From: Owenia fusiformis
Lineage: Eukaryota; Annelida; Polychaeta; Sabellida; Oweniidae
Assembly: GCA_903813345.2 (NCBI GenBank)
Contig: CAIIXF020000002.1
Location: 2,954,001 to 3,018,000, forward strand
DNA length: 64,000 bases
Direction of reading: 5' to 3'
The notes below the pieces were generated by a model. That model was given only the letters and a program-made list of their open reading frames with translations, did no database searches and was not told where the DNA came from. The position numbers were made by a program, and so were the translations under genes. This document shows, in pieces, positions 1 to 12,592 of the stretch (position 1 is the stretch's first letter; every line of letters begins with the position of its first letter).

Positions 1-2076
1 ACGATTTTATAAATCGGCAGGTCAATTGAGTGCATGTTGCTTGCAGTTTCACCAAGGGAAAAATCAATACCCGGTGATTTCAGCGGGAAGTGGCGTTTCG
101 TTCAGTGGATGAGCTGCGCGCGCACGCATAAATGTGATTATCAGGGGAGGGTTATTTGAAATAGTTTTTGGTCTCAGGCGCGACCCAGGGCTGTTGTCTT
201 AAGGACATTTCGTTGAAAATGAGCCATTCGGCTGATAATTGGTAAGAGTTTGCGATCTTATTATGTATAACTGTTACTCAGACACATATTTTGACACGAT
301 TCTGTTGGAAATAAGCTTTGAACCGAGAGATATTCACGATTGATATGCACATTTTTGATTGTGCCATTGCTTTTCCATTGCACAATCCATGTATTGATAG
401 AAGTAACATTAATAATGCAGATTATTTTACCTTCAATACATGGAAGACACTACATATCGGTCTATCAAATACCAGTTTGAACCTTAAATAGTTTTATATT
501 TCCATCCACGGCCTGGAGAGCCTGGGTGTGTTTGTCTCTTACTGTGTATGCTTGTGAATTGGTGGGGCTGGTAGGGCACCAATCCCCTGGCCCCGTCCAC
601 TCTTTATTCTTCTTCCCACTTACTCGAGTCTCTATAGCCAATTACCAGTCCAGAGGGCTTGGAAGAAGATATTTACTGTCCCACCAGGTACCTCTGGGGG
701 TCAAGATTGGATTAGACATTTGAAGTAAGACGGGTCTATGACTGTGGCACGAGCCCCCAACCCTGGGCCCCAACCTAGCATACCTCCGGGGCCCGGGCAT
801 ACCTCACTTACGAATCAGCAAGGGGGTAAATGCGGGGGTAAAGGTCGGGGGGAAAGTAAGTATCCGATGAGGGGGGGGGGGCGTTGTAGAATTTAACATG
901 ATGCAAACTCGACATTATAACTCATAGCTGTAACATTTTGACTTCGCTGGAAAACAATAGGAATTATTTTTCTTGCCAATCAATCATGAATCACAATCAA
1001 AATTTCAGAATGATCAATCAGGCAATGGTCTGATCATGGGCTCTACCACATTCAAACATTTTATGATATTCAGCAAGAAGTCCGGTAGAAAAGAATATTT
1101 AAACATCAAAGCTGAAGGTTAAAAGCTAATCTGTCAATTTTCTGTCTGCAAAAGAGCGTTTACATTTGACACAATAACAAACTGAGGCTTTAAAATCTAG
1201 GATTCCCCAGGAAAATATGACGTCATACTAATTAGCATAAGGATTTCCCTATTGGTCTGGGTCGAGCCTTGCTCGAAAACACAATCCATAAATACATGCT
1301 AATTTCTAATGAGATAGGAAGTGTATAACGTGTTTATCGATTTTGTTTAAAGATTTAATCAATTATCAAATTGTTTAAGTGGATAAAGTGGTCACACTTG
1401 CTTCAATTCATAGCGTAATCGACGGATAGAAACTGACCGAATTCCCGATACCCTACCCCGTATTACTGTAGGCTATTAAGCTCAGTGACCTACAGAGGGC
1501 GCTATCACAAACAAGTACTGCACGAACCGATAAATTCCCGGGTATTGTAGCGCCCTTGGTTTCACCATTGCCTAATAATTAAAGAGACCTTAGTTAATAC
1601 CTAAACGTAAAAGGCTCTAACAATCAGGGCATTGTTGGTTATGTATTGAAATCTTCATATCTACACCAGTCTTGCCTAAAGACCTCTTCTACTTCAATAA
1701 ACAGGTTGAACTTTGATTGTTGTCGAAGAAGATATGGGGTCCGGGGTCTTGAAGCAAGACTGTTTATTCGTACTGTAAACAAGTGGTTCATTTACTTTCA
1801 CTTTCATTTTAGATAAAACCTTCGATAGCAAGTCCTACAGTCTGAGTTGTAGCGGGTAGTCTTTATGGTTCGGGGGTAGAGCGTCGAATAAGCGATGGCG
1901 AGACGGGTAAGCTCATCTTTGTCATTCATTTCCGAACTAGTGTAATAAAGGAACAAAATAATGAATCAATGGGCCATAAAACGCTATCAAATGAAGACGT
2001 CCAGCTACGAAACGTGTTGAAGGAGTGTACTTGCAATTGACTAGAGGGAATTGAGCATAACTTTTCTTGTGGATAC
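1..2076. other. no coding region recognised (left flank / presumed intron of the minus-strand sulfotransferase)
   Basis: No open frame here resembles a known protein, and I found no exon carrying the sulfotransferase P-loop on the minus strand, so the remaining exons of the gene starting at 2397 should lie to the left of the window. Visible details are an 11-base G run at 871-881, a GC-rich patch around 745-805, and a short inverted repeat built on AGAGGGCGCTA (about 1491) and TAGCGCCCTTGG (about 1548). Confidence 0.5.
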
Positions 2077-2397
2077 CTCATTGATTTCCGGGTTGTTGTC
2101 CACATAAGCTAGAAACGTTTCAATCGTTTTTGCACCTCCAAGCAGCTCATTCGCAACGTATCTCCCGAACAGAGTCAACTGTCGATCCTTTGATAAACCC
2201 TCCATCAGAATACAACATGGTTCAATAAAGTCATAATCCCGTCCTCTATGTTCTACAAGTGTTTCAAGATCGAGACGTGCTTTGTCACTATCGACTCGGA
2301 GAGCAGTAGCACCTATGTATTTACGGACGTAATAATCTATTGTGTTAATGGAGTTTAATAGAATCCTGATACAGAGTTCCTTGATACCCATTTTCAT
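2077..2397 (-). CDS. first coding exon of a sulfotransferase-family gene (partial, paralogue of the 3619-8933 gene)
   Basis: The ATG at 2397 opens 107 codons ending exactly at a GAG|GTATCC donor, phase 0. The encoded segment aligns along its length with the first exon of the plus-strand gene at 3619: both share IN-x-IDYY-x-R near residue 18-25, a DS...LE-x-LE block, RGR-x-x-DF-x-EPC near residue 52-61, LFGR, and a YVD-x-x-PEI end. Both exons also stop at the same place and in the same phase. The reading frame runs 11 more codons past the donor to a stop at 2041, which I read as intron. By itself the exon has no catalytic motif; its assignment rests on the paralogue. Later exons must lie at lower coordinates, probably outside the window. 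It could also be an orphan exon left by an incomplete duplication. Confidence 0.6.
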
Positions 2398-3618
2398 CTA
2401 TTTCAATTATTATGGCTTTAAAATTCACCCCGAAACTAATTAAATACTACTATATGTTATGTTAGTACACGCATATCTCGACTCATACATACAGTAGGCC
2501 TATAACTTCAGAACTTATAACATGCTGTTTTTGATCATCTTTATCTCAGAATCTTGGTCGAAGTACAAAAGTGTAGTACACCAAGGGAACCGGATCAAAG
2601 GGCAAGTACACGGGAACTAATGAGACCTCGTAGTACGTTCATTTATAGTTCGTCCATTCGTTCGTTTGTTCCAGGCCCATTCCAATGGGTTCACAATTGA
2701 CCATTATGGTCCAAAACTAAAATCACTTGAAAAGTGGTACGGAAAGTCATTCTGATACTCATATGATAGCATCTTTCTGTTTCACCATTTCAAGGCTGAG
2801 AAGAAATGAAATGTCATAGTTTATCATGATGCAGAAAGTCGGGATAAGTAAGTTTAATTAACTTGAATTTGATTGGCTAAGCTTGCGGCCTTTTAAATTT
2901 GAAAAAAGGTTATTACTGTCTTTGAATGTCATTTCACAACCCAACAAAAAAAGTTAAAATCTAAATGCAGAATATGAACATCGAATTATTGAAAAATGAA
3001 TATAGCAAAATAGGAAGCAATACATTTGCTCATATGAAATGTAGGAAAATTGACTAGCTCTGTGAAAATGTCAAAAAATCTGTTATTTTGGGCTGTTCCA
3101 TTAATCTGCCTCCTATTTATACCCAGTGTCCCTCTTTAACTCATTTACAATCTGTGTATCTACACAGAGTCAAAATGATGCAGTCTGACCGGTTTGTCCG
3201 GTGTAAAAGGGTAGAAGATCCTATCAAATTATGGTCCTACTCTCCATTGATTTATATGGTGACCTAAATACAACTCTTTCCCTCATTATCTTATACACAA
3301 TCAGGGCCAGTAAGGGCCGTTAAGAAAAGGGACCCTAATCCCTGGGGGACCATCATTTCTCCCACACCGGTCCCCGTGGTTTACACGTTGGATGCACGTG
3401 TATACATACAGACATACCAGGATGTACGTGCAGTTTAGAGTGTAAGACACATAAATCATGTTGTACACATGACATGGCTTTTATGAGCAAAAATGTCATT
3501 AATCTTAAATTTTTAAACGCCTTGACATTTTCCAGTATAATTCTTACACGGGGACCCGGGCACGGGGATAGAATTCGGTCACCTTGATAGAATTATTACG
3601 ATACTAGATTTTGTCAAA
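2398..3618. promoter_or_regulatory. shared upstream region between two divergent sulfotransferase paralogues
   Basis: The start codons at 2397 (minus) and 3619 (plus) face away from each other across 1.2 kb with no other recognisable gene, so promoters for both should lie here. I see no clear TATA box at a sensible distance from either start. No transposon with clean ends was recognised. The promoter role is inferred from position only. Confidence 0.35.
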
Positions 3619-6600
3619 ATGTATTTTTTGGATGTTAGCATTCGATTATTAATTAAATGGATAAATGTAATCGATTACTATATCCGGGCACTAACAGGGG
3701 TCGTGCTGTTTCCGATTGACAGCAAAAGGACGGTCCTGGAGCTCGAGGCACTTATAAAGGAACGGGGACGACAATTTGACTTCAGGGAACCATGTCGAGT
3801 TCAGTTGGATTGTCTCGAGTCGGACAAAAAAATCAATTTGTTCGGACGCCTTGCAGTAAGAAATTTTCTCGGAAGCCCAGCTGTGATTAGAAAGTTTCTC
3901 AGATATGTTGATGAAAGCCCTGAAATTCGAAAGGTATGGTTACATCATACTTTTATTTCATGTACAGTATATGATTCATAGGGCCCTTCATATACTGAAG
4001 TGTCGCAAAAAGCTCGCGCACGCATTGTTACATATTTTGTGGCGTAATCCAGAGGATCCTCGCTTTTAACATGACAGAATGTGACGTTTTTGAGAAAAAA
4101 TGTACACACATGAAAATCCTTTCGTCCTCCACATTTACCTCTATATCTCAAAACATTTTAGACGAATAACTCTGATATCATATATATATTGTTAATGGGC
4201 TAGGAGCATCATAAAACACGAATCAATTGATATTTTAGGTGAAATAAATATACGTGTTGCTGTGCTTTAAAATAGGCGAATGGCGTAAATTAGCCCTATT
4301 TTAATGAATCTTGAAAACCTTTCGTCCTCCACTTTTCCACATACAACAGAAAACACATACTTTCAGTCGAAATGTTGAGACATGCGCAGACCTCTATTTA
4401 GCGATATTTTCATTTCAAATATGGCGGCCAATCCGATGTCTGACGACCCTTACAAAGAATCTAGGCAGTGTGCATTTTTACTTCCTGTGAAATAACAAGT
4501 GGCATTTAGTAGTTGTTTTGTGTTTTATTATCATTCTGCATCGTAATTCTATGTGATGTGGTGTTGAAATGTCAGCAGAAATACATATCCATACGATAAT
4601 CGAGTGAATCAGATAACAGATTTTTCGAAAACCCGTCTCGTGCTAAGCGTGTAAAAACTTGTATTAACATGCTCAAAAGTGTCAATGTGCACATCAATGT
4701 CAAGCTAAATCAATGTTGTGTCGAAAACAGGTACCCAATCTACTCAAAACAGCTTGTCATTCACGTATACACACTTAGCAAACACGGCGAAATGATCTGA
4801 ATCTTGGAATTTCGTTTGAGAGCTAGTAATGTTTGCTCCGGTCTTCGTCATAAGTGTTTATCAGATTCACGCATGCTCAGGAGAAAAACCATCAACCAAT
4901 AACGTTTATAAATCAATTTTGCGCATGCGCCTTACAACGGTAAAGAAATTCGTATTTATAAACGAACCAATTTGAGATAACCCGGTATCAGTCGGAGAAA
5001 TCTGACGATCTACGAAACTCACTTCAAAAAATCAAATGCGGACTGACGGCGTATTCTACTATGTTTGGATCTAAGATTTTCAGTATAGATAAAGTCTTTT
5101 ATGATCTTTCGAATGAGGTAAGTCTCTAGTTCGAAAGACAATCGTATCAACTTGAACAAAAGTTGAGTTTTGACGAAAAATTTTAACATGCGCAGAAGTC
5201 CCATTTTCGTTATACCATATTGACTGCTTTTGTGAACAAAATCAACTATTTATTAATAAACTAGAGTTTAGGAGCAAAATAATCATGTATGATTTATTAA
5301 AAATTGATCTCGTATTTTTTGTTTAATGTACACCTGGAAAGTTGAAGGTACAAAACAATGAGCAAAAAGGGTCGCTGTCAACAGATTCTATCTTTCAGAC
5401 TCTATGACGTCACAATATGGGACGCTTACTAAAATTCATCCTTTGAAATAAAACTTCCATCTACCTTTATCAAGACGAAAAATAAGTATAATAGTCATAT
5501 ATTGTTTGAGTTATGAGCGTTTAAAGACGAAAAATAATTCAGAATGTAACGTGTCAACATGGGATATTTGCCAGATGTTTTGGTTAAAAACTCTTTTTTA
5601 AAAACGAACGCGCAAAAAGTGTGAACGGAGTGTAGTTGAGCTAAAATCTTCATCGAAACAGCTTTAAAATGATATATAACTTTAATTAGAATATTATCTT
5701 ATAATCCGGGGAATCAAAGTTACATTCACGCGATACCCTTAAAAAGCAAATGCGCCACCTTTTTGCGACACGTCACTGTAATACATTATGTTACTGCGCC
5801 AATCCGTTTGGTTTTTACATTTTTAATGATTTCCCTATATTTCATTCAAGATAAACATCACGCGTCCTATCTTTATTGTGGGCCAGATGAGGACTGGAAC
5901 TACTTTCTTGTTTAATCTTCTTGCGCAAGATGAGAGCCTGTTTTCACCCCCTTTTTGGCAGATCTCTGACCCAACGCCAAGGGAGCTAGATCGCAATGGG
6001 AAAGACTCGAGGATAAAGGAAGCTGTGGGGAACATAGGTGATCATATATTTATGAATAATTGAACCATTGATTTAAGCCATAATGTTCCGACAGGTTAAA
6101 AGTACCGTTTACTGCCATGTTTCATGATAGTTGGGACAATGTTTAGAAAGGTAGACTGTAAATCATGTAAATCTTGTGAAACTTGTAAAATACATTTTTC
6201 GATCTTAAGATGTCTTAGTTTTTATCATTTCAAGGAACATGTAGGAAAAATCTTTGCATTTTGTTTTATTATATCAAGTTGAAAAACAACTATATTGTAG
6301 TATTGAATTGCAAATGTCACATCCTTCTCCTATCTTTATATAAAAGCTGCATTCAAATTGATGTGTGGATCCCGGGGTGTGGATGTTCCCAAAACATTCT
6401 GCTATGTTTTGTTTTGGATTGAAAACAGATGAGAAGGATTTTCAAAGTAACCTGCCTTGTGATCTAAGAATTGCGTAAACATTACCCAATAAATAAGATT
6501 GTGTATCAGAATGCTAATGCAATGTCACCATACTAGCCGAGCCAGAGTAGCATGGTATTACCTCGATCATCTTGACATTGTTTGTTAGGACAGCAAAATA

Positions 6601-8933
6601 TTTTTCACAAAAGTTTTACATATTACATTCTGATTCCATTGAGTAAGACTACGATATAAGCCAAATGGTTTCAACTTCATTTTAAAATCTTCTTTTTCAG
6701 AGACTGACACTAATATCTGAAATCAAATAAATATCTTATATTTTGACGAGCCGTCAATTCATTTTCACTAATTGAAAGATAAAGGGTTCCTAGATTGATA
6801 CTGAGATTTAACAAAAAGTAATGTGTGTCAAAATGCGTTTTTTTGTAAAAAAAATGTGTTTTATGCAAAATTTGTTTTCTGGAAATTTTGTTACCGAAAC
6901 GGTTCGTTTCGGTAACCAGTGTAATCGAGTAAAATATTCTAGCATTATTTAGCATTAACGAAACACTCTATAAGTCCATATGGAGTATACGTATCATTCA
7001 TGCTTTAATTTGTGTTTGATAGATCTCTTACATATATATGGACCGCAGACGCAAACTACACATCCCGTCGATGCATTAGGGCCAGATGAATGTGAATTAC
7101 AGTTTATGCGATATTTCGTTACACGTGACCTTCCGCATACAGTCTACAGGAATTTAGCACCATATCAAAGATGGTACCGAACAGTAGATGATCAAACACT
7201 TCAAAACCTCTACCAGAATTACAAATTGGAACTCCAGTCATTTATTCACCAAGCAGGTATGTCTACTCCTATCAGGGGCATTGCCAGGTTATAAAGTAAA
7301 GAGATTTAGGCTATTCAATAAATTCACAGTTTTCGTTGAAAAATAGGTATTTTGTCAATTTTTGAGGCGACGTCATTGGACCACATTTTTGCATCTACAT
7401 AATGTATGTTCCACTTGTTCCGTGTTTGAATGAGTGGTTCACGACTCGTATAAAAGCTGTGGTGTGTACTTGTATGTCTATGTACCCGTGTACACAAAAG
7501 TTATGTTTTATCTATCCCACATCATTTGAGCCTGAATACACTATCTTTAATGAGTACTAGTATCTACGACTATTTTTGATGTTATGAGTATAGGTTATCA
7601 ATTTTTTCAATTTTTCTTCAACGTGTATTGTAATGACTTCAGTATGAATGAAATGCCCCTTGGTGTTCTGGTCCTGGATTTTGATATTGGTTCTCGATTG
7701 GAGGGGGGAGGGGGATGTTAGACATTGTTTCTTTTCACGTTAGATCATGGTTTTGGGATATATATGGTCTACTTTTCTTATGACAGATTTACACTTACAG
7801 TTTGCTTTTCTTTTTGGGTTTCTTTAGAGTTTCTAGTCACCCTTCCCTTTGGCTTTTGCGCTTATATATTTCCACCCGTTGTGGCTCAGTGGCAGAGAGG
7901 TTACCACTATCGCTAGGCCCCGGGTTCGATTCCAGGTTCAGACAAGTTTGTTTGTGCGTTATGTAATTCTGGGTGTTTGAATGAGTGGTTCACGACTCGT
8001 ATAGCTGTGGTGTGTACTTGTATGTCTATGTACCCGTGCACACAAACGAACACAGGGCTCCTCCAAGGAGGGGTTTCTGGCCCTGTCTTCGAGTGTAAAA
8101 TAAGTTCAATACCAATGAGGTATTGCTCGCCAAATATGGCGGTAACCAAGATACAATAGAAAAAAGAATCTGTGATATAATAGACAACTGGTAACTGAGA
8201 TAACTCAATATGTCATCAGCATATGAACAAAAGTAGGATATTAAATTGCAATGACCATGTCATTGATAAACAATACATTAATATTTGAAATTGAGAGAAA
8301 TTGATGCTTCAAATGGGATAGTAATGGTTCCTAAATGGGGATTCCTTTTTTTGTCAACCTCTAAGTAGCAATTTAGATCCTCTCATGTTTTTATAAGGTA
8401 CACAAGATAAAACTGTACTGAGGAAGGATTCGAACCACGCCAGTTTTATTCGCCAGCTGTTGGCCACGTTCCCTGATGCCAGGGTCATATACACAGTCCG
8501 GGACCCAGCCGAGATTGTACCGTCGGCTTGTAGTATGAACGAGTCGTATGTCGAACTATCTTACTTCCTCGCAGATATCGACCAAAAGCAAATCGGGCGA
8601 CAAGTGCTGGGCCACATGATGCACGAGGCGGAATGTTTTCTCGCTTACAGGAAACAATATGACGAGAACAACCAAGGGAGCTCTCAATTCATGGATATCA
8701 ACTATGAGGATTTTATAAAAGCGCCTATGGCGACCGTCAGGTGTATTTATGAACATTTCGGGATGGAATTGTCAGATGCAGCTGTAGCTAAAATGGAACG
8801 GTACATTAAAGAAAGTCCGCAATACAAACATGGCAAGCACATTTATAATGCCGAGAGATATGGTTTCACAGTTGATGCTCTTCGAAAAGCGTTTAGGGAT
8901 TACATTGAATATTTCAATGTACGGCTAACTTGA
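3619..8933 (+). CDS. sulfotransferase family protein (Sulfotransfer_3-like), four exons
   Basis: Four exons join in phase: 3619-3933 (phase 0), 5851-6037 (ends phase 1), 7023-7256 (ends phase 1) and 8398-8933 with the stop, giving about 423 residues. Exon 2 carries the 5'-phosphosulfate loop GQMRTGTT at residues 116-123, and exon 4 the 3'-phosphate motif VRDP-x-x-x-VPSA with Arg280 and Ser288. These are the two PAPS-binding signatures of sulfotransferases, and the spacing and the HPVDALGPDECE segment of exon 3 fit the Sulfotransfer_3 (PF13469) type rather than the Golgi HS-modifying families. The substrate is unknown. No signal peptide or clear transmembrane anchor is evident, so a cytosolic enzyme is possible. 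Introns hold a tRNA-derived SINE, a SINE fragment and a hairpin. A polyadenylation signal AATAAA lies at 9325-9330. The first exon has no motif I recognise but is conserved in the divergent neighbour. Confidence 0.8.
6889..6916. repeat. short perfect hairpin in intron 2 of the sulfotransferase gene
   Basis: GTTACCGAAACG and CGTTTCGGTAAC are inverted copies separated by only a few bases. Its role is unknown; it may be the core of a degraded MITE. Confidence 0.6.
7423..7498 (+). mobile_element. truncated SINE body fragment
   Basis: This stretch nearly repeats 7970-8046, beginning GTTTGAATGAGTGGTTCACG, but lacks the tRNA-like head that precedes the downstream copy. It is best read as a 5'-truncated copy of the same SINE family, about 470 bp upstream of the fuller one in the same intron. 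Confidence 0.6.
7874..8090 (+). mobile_element. tRNA-derived SINE
   Basis: The head looks like a tRNA gene: an A-box-like TGGCTCAGTGG at 7881-7891 and a B-box GGTTCGATTCC at 7923-7933, about 32 bases apart, which is the layout of an RNA polymerase III promoter. The body that follows occurs again without the head at 7423-7498. The 3' part contains a short inverted repeat around CTCCTCCAAGGAGG at 8058-8071. The right boundary is approximate. It lies in the sense strand of the sulfotransferase intron. A real tRNA gene is unlikely because the 5' half does not form a convincing acceptor stem with any 3' partner. Confidence 0.65.
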
Positions 8934-11095
8934 AGGAAAGCTTAGCACGACTATTTGATATTTACGTATACCCCGTACTATAATCTACCTACTCATCAAA
9001 TATGTGCTGTTTTGGCCCACTTTGATACAATATTTGGGTCCCGGGATTTGGGATTTGATGCTATTTACGTATACCTCGTACGTTACTCTACCTACTTATA
9101 AAATATATGCTGCTTTGGCCAATTTTGGTGGGCAATATTTGGGTCTTGTAATTGTTAAAAATAAAAACATTTTACGTCTCTCAAATCTGGCGATTAAACG
9201 TGTCTGTTGCAACGGCCATCTTGGACTGTTGCTCTATTTGATTTTTATGTCATATTAAAACCCCGAAATGTTTCTCGGAAAGTGATGTTGGTAGTGTATT
9301 TGGCGTTCATACATTACAAATTGAAATAAAGAAAATATGTGGACTAATTGCTGCTGTAAGAATCATATTTTTGTTTGTTTGTGATATGAAGAACCAGTTC
9401 ATTGCAAGCAACATGTACAATTTACCTTCTTTTTTTTAAATCGCCACAATGGCATTATATAAGAATAGGGGGCAGGTGGAAGTAGAAGTGGCAGAACAGG
9501 CAGGGTCTTGGACTAGGGCAGGTGTGACGGGACTATAGGATACTAGAGATGGATAAGAAGGAGGGAATTAGCTATAATTGTCTTTGATAAAATTAACAAT
9601 GAGAAGTAGTATTTTGGAATTTACATGTATGTTTAATTTGGGAATTCCTGTTTTTACCTTCCAATACATTCCTTACAATCTCAAATATATTATATTCCAA
9701 ATTAAAAAGATCCACAATACATTTATAAATTGGTGAAGTTAATAAAGATTCAATGTGCCAAAATGGGGAAAACTTGTTTAAATTCTCCCAAATAATGAAA
9801 AATGGTAACCATAAAAAATAGAACAATAATACATTTAAATGCATTATTGTAGAAATTTTTAGTTTTCCTCAAATACAGTATTTTAGATAATATATATACG
9901 AGTATATAAAGGAATCATATAAGCTAAAAATATTCTAAAATTGATTTTTTTCGTTAAGATCATAATCATAAGGATGCAATTTCAATAACGAAACGTATCT
10001 GGTTATGGTCTGTTACATGTAAAGTCAATATCAACACACGACTTTCTCCCATTAGCGTCCTGGTCTACCTTTGTGACGAAAGTCGGTGAGATTTGGTACT
10101 TATAAATTGTCAACACCTGCACAACTGTTCCACAACTAGTTACTTTGACGGAACGTCAATGTAACAAAATGGATGAACTTCCTGGTTACGAGTTTTTTCT
10201 TTTCTCGATTTAAACCTACTTATAAGTCAAGCTGCAGATTATAATTTGGCACAAAGCTAAAAAATATAGTTTAGTTTTAATACGTTTCCTCGATTTGGAA
10301 ATTGTTTTGTAACTGAGGTTGCAATTCATATATCTAGCCCGTCGCTTTTGTTACATTGACGAACGTCCGTTACATTACCAATGTATGTTACTTTGACGAC
10401 TTACGTCAATGTAAAAAAGCGATGGTCTAAATGCATGAATTTCAGCTTTATCTAAAAATCAAATTCCAAACCGAGAGTATCTCTAAAACCTGGACTATAT
10501 TGCCTAACTTTGTGCCAAATGATAATCTGCAAGATGACTTATAAGTAGGTTTAAATCGATATAGAGACATATAAAACTGTTTTATATGTCTCTGATCAAT
10601 AGAAGGCAGGCACAGAAAGTACAAAAAATGTACTGTATAAGTGGTATTTAATCTGAGTGGTTAATTTGCCAAATAGTTAAATGTTATCATTTTCCTAATT
10701 TTAATTTTCCTAATTACAAGAAACTTCCTATTAGATAACATTATGAAGATAATATTTCCAACGTTTGATTTTCCGAACTTGGCAAATATTGGACAATAGG
10801 CAAAGTAGGTTGCTTGGAATAGATTAGGTGAAGGCGAAATAACTATAGAGCCTTGTTTACTATATATCATTTGTAAAGCTGTTGGTATTTGATGTCACTA
10901 TAAATCTGTCTATAATAGTGATAAATGAAAAATTAACGAAATATCAAATTGTTAATCAATTTTGCAGCCAGATTTAAATGTTACAAATTGAAATCCCGTA
11001 CAATTTTTAGATTGAGATCAAAACAGAAATGTACACTTTTAAAAGGTATGGCTGATTTTAAAGTGAATTTTTACTCCATGTATTCATAACATAAT
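8934..11095. other. intergenic region with a ~0.1-kb tandem duplication
   Basis: Just after the sulfotransferase stop codon, about 100 bases (from about 8957) are repeated in diverged form from about 9059: both copies contain ATTTACGTATACC, CTACCTACT and GCTGxTTTGGCC. The AATAAA at 9325-9330 probably ends the upstream transcript. From 9340 to 11095 I see AT-rich sequence and one fold-back element (annotated separately), and no gene. Confidence 0.5.
10206..10563. mobile_element. fold-back element (imperfect palindrome)
   Basis: The left end CGATTTAAACCTACTTATAA near 10207 returns as its reverse complement near 10544-10563. The adjacent bases pair too: GCAGATTATAATTTGGCACAAAG on the left against CTTTGTGCCAAATGATAATCTGC on the right in diverged form. 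The centre carries several copies of a GTTAC-x-TTGACG-like motif. There is no coding capacity. Target duplications are not clear. Confidence 0.6.
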
Positions 11096-12592
11096 ATGTA
11101 TAGATATGCGCCATGGCAGTGTTTTCGAAGTTCTGCGTCAAGAAGAACGTTTATTCTTGGAGCCGCCTTTTGTGTTTTGACCCTGGGACTCGTCAACAAA
11201 ACGAATCCTTATATTGAACTTCGAAGGAATGATCGACAAAATGGCCCCATAGATATTCAACAAAACGGCCCCACAAACGTGCGAAATACCAATGATAAAG
11301 ACGTACGCAACACCCTTACCTCAAACCTAAATCTGACAGCTATTTCTGGATTTGATATCCAGGAAAACAATGATCTACCTTATGGTGCGTCAATGCATAT
11401 AAACTTACCAAACAAAGAAGATGGCTTAGAAAATGACGTCGATGCACTAAGAAAATTCATAAATCTATCTCACAAAACTGATGTATTTCCGGAAGGAAAA
11501 AATGAATCCAAGAACTCTATTGATAATGTCAGTGATCAAACGAAAAGTACACCTAGCCAAGATAATGACCATAATGTAAATGATAAAAAGGCTCCAATTG
11601 TTCCTGAATTTTCCGATGATGAACCTCTGACCCCTGAGCGAATTATGGAAGTGTATACCATGCCCCCTGACTCATCACAACTGGGGGGAAATCATATTCT
11701 AAAAGAAATGTTCTATCCGAGTACTAGGCGAGATCTCAATGACCTTGTTACACGGCAGAGAGATTTAAACTTGAATCAGGAATTCAGAGATAGGCGTAAA
11801 CCTGATGTTATTCTAGGTGGGATTTTTAAAAGTGGAACAACAACCGCGGCACATTGGATACAGGAACATCCTGACATTATACACAGTGACGCGACTACGG
11901 GATATTACACCAAGGACTGGATGTACGCAAAAGGTCCAGAGTGGCACATTGACACAATTGAAAGTCTCGCTAAGACTATGAAAGAAAGAGTCATATTTGA
12001 ACGATGTTCTGGATGTTTCACAAGACATCCTGCACGCGAAAGAATCAAGGCCGCATACCCGGATGATGACGTCAAGATCATATTCGTAGCACGTGACCCG
12101 ATTGATCGATTAGTTTCGGACTACCTTCAAAATATAGTTTTAAAGGAAACCATGAATATAACTTTTAGAAATTCATATTTCTTTCAAAATGGCTCTGTCA
12201 ATCCTCTCGTTACTGCTACTCAGAGAAGTATTTACGTTAGGCATATGGTACTTTGGCTGCAAATGTTCCCCAGACCAAATTTGCTTTTTATAGATGGAGA
12301 CTCCTTCGCAAAAACACCTTGGATTGAAATGGAAAAAATTGAAAAATTCATAGGAGTAAAACGATTTTTTACGAAAGAAAAATTTACTGTAAACCCAAAT
12401 AATCCAGATTTCTTTTGTATACAAACTTTGAAACACCCATACCCTTTGTGTATGGGGTCGTCGAAAGGTCGAAGGCATCCCACAATAGACGCAGATCTTG
12501 TGAATTCTTTGAAAGATTTTTTCAGATCGTATAATAAACAATTAAGTGTTTTGCTGAACCAGACATTCTTGTGGAATAATAAATATATATAA
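11096..12592 (+). CDS. heparan sulfate 3-O-sulfotransferase-like carbohydrate sulfotransferase (intronless)
   Basis: A single 498-residue frame. A hydrophobic stretch at about residues 19-34 after basic residues looks like a type II Golgi anchor, followed by a ~200-residue low-complexity stem rich in Asn, Asp and Lys. The catalytic part starts near residue 236 with GGIFKSGTTT (5'-phosphosulfate loop, about 241-250). It has VARDPIDRLVSDY near residue 330 (3'-phosphate binding, Arg and Ser in place) and ends with the cysteine pair and SKGRRHP segment near 440-461 that is typical of HS3ST and NDST-type sulfotransferase domains (PF00685). The expected reaction is PAPS-dependent sulfation of a glycosaminoglycan in the Golgi lumen. 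The exact position sulfated cannot be told, and the divergence from vertebrate HS3STs is large. The frame is uninterrupted, with an AATAAA overlapping the stop codon. A single exon could mean an old retrocopy or the intron-poor state common in this family. Confidence 0.85.
   Translation: MYRYAPWQCFRSSASRRTFILGAAFCVLTLGLVNKTNPYIELRRNDRQNGPIDIQQNGPTNVRNTNDKDVRNTLTSNLNLTAISGFDIQENNDLPYGASMHINLPNKEDGLENDVDALRKFINLSHKTDVFPEGKNESKNSIDNVSDQTKSTPSQDNDHNVNDKKAPIVPEFSDDEPLTPERIMEVYTMPPDSSQLGGNHILKEMFYPSTRRDLNDLVTRQRDLNLNQEFRDRRKPDVILGGIFKSGTTTAAHWIQEHPDIIHSDATTGYYTKDWMYAKGPEWHIDTIESLAKTMKERVIFERCSGCFTRHPARERIKAAYPDDDVKIIFVARDPIDRLVSDYLQNIVLKETMNITFRNSYFFQNGSVNPLVTATQRSIYVRHMVLWLQMFPRPNLLFIDGDSFAKTPWIEMEKIEKFIGVKRFFTKEKFTVNPNNPDFFCIQTLKHPYPLCMGSSKGRRHPTIDADLVNSLKDFFRSYNKQLSVLLNQTFLWNNKYI

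Noticed and set aside
7874-7945. tRNA gene
   Set aside because: A- and B-box-like sequences are present but no cloverleaf with paired acceptor stem is visible, and the sequence continues into a body repeated elsewhere; a tRNA-derived SINE fits better.
12173-12541. Minus-strand frame of 122 codons
   Set aside because: Shadow of the HS3ST-like coding sequence on the opposite strand.
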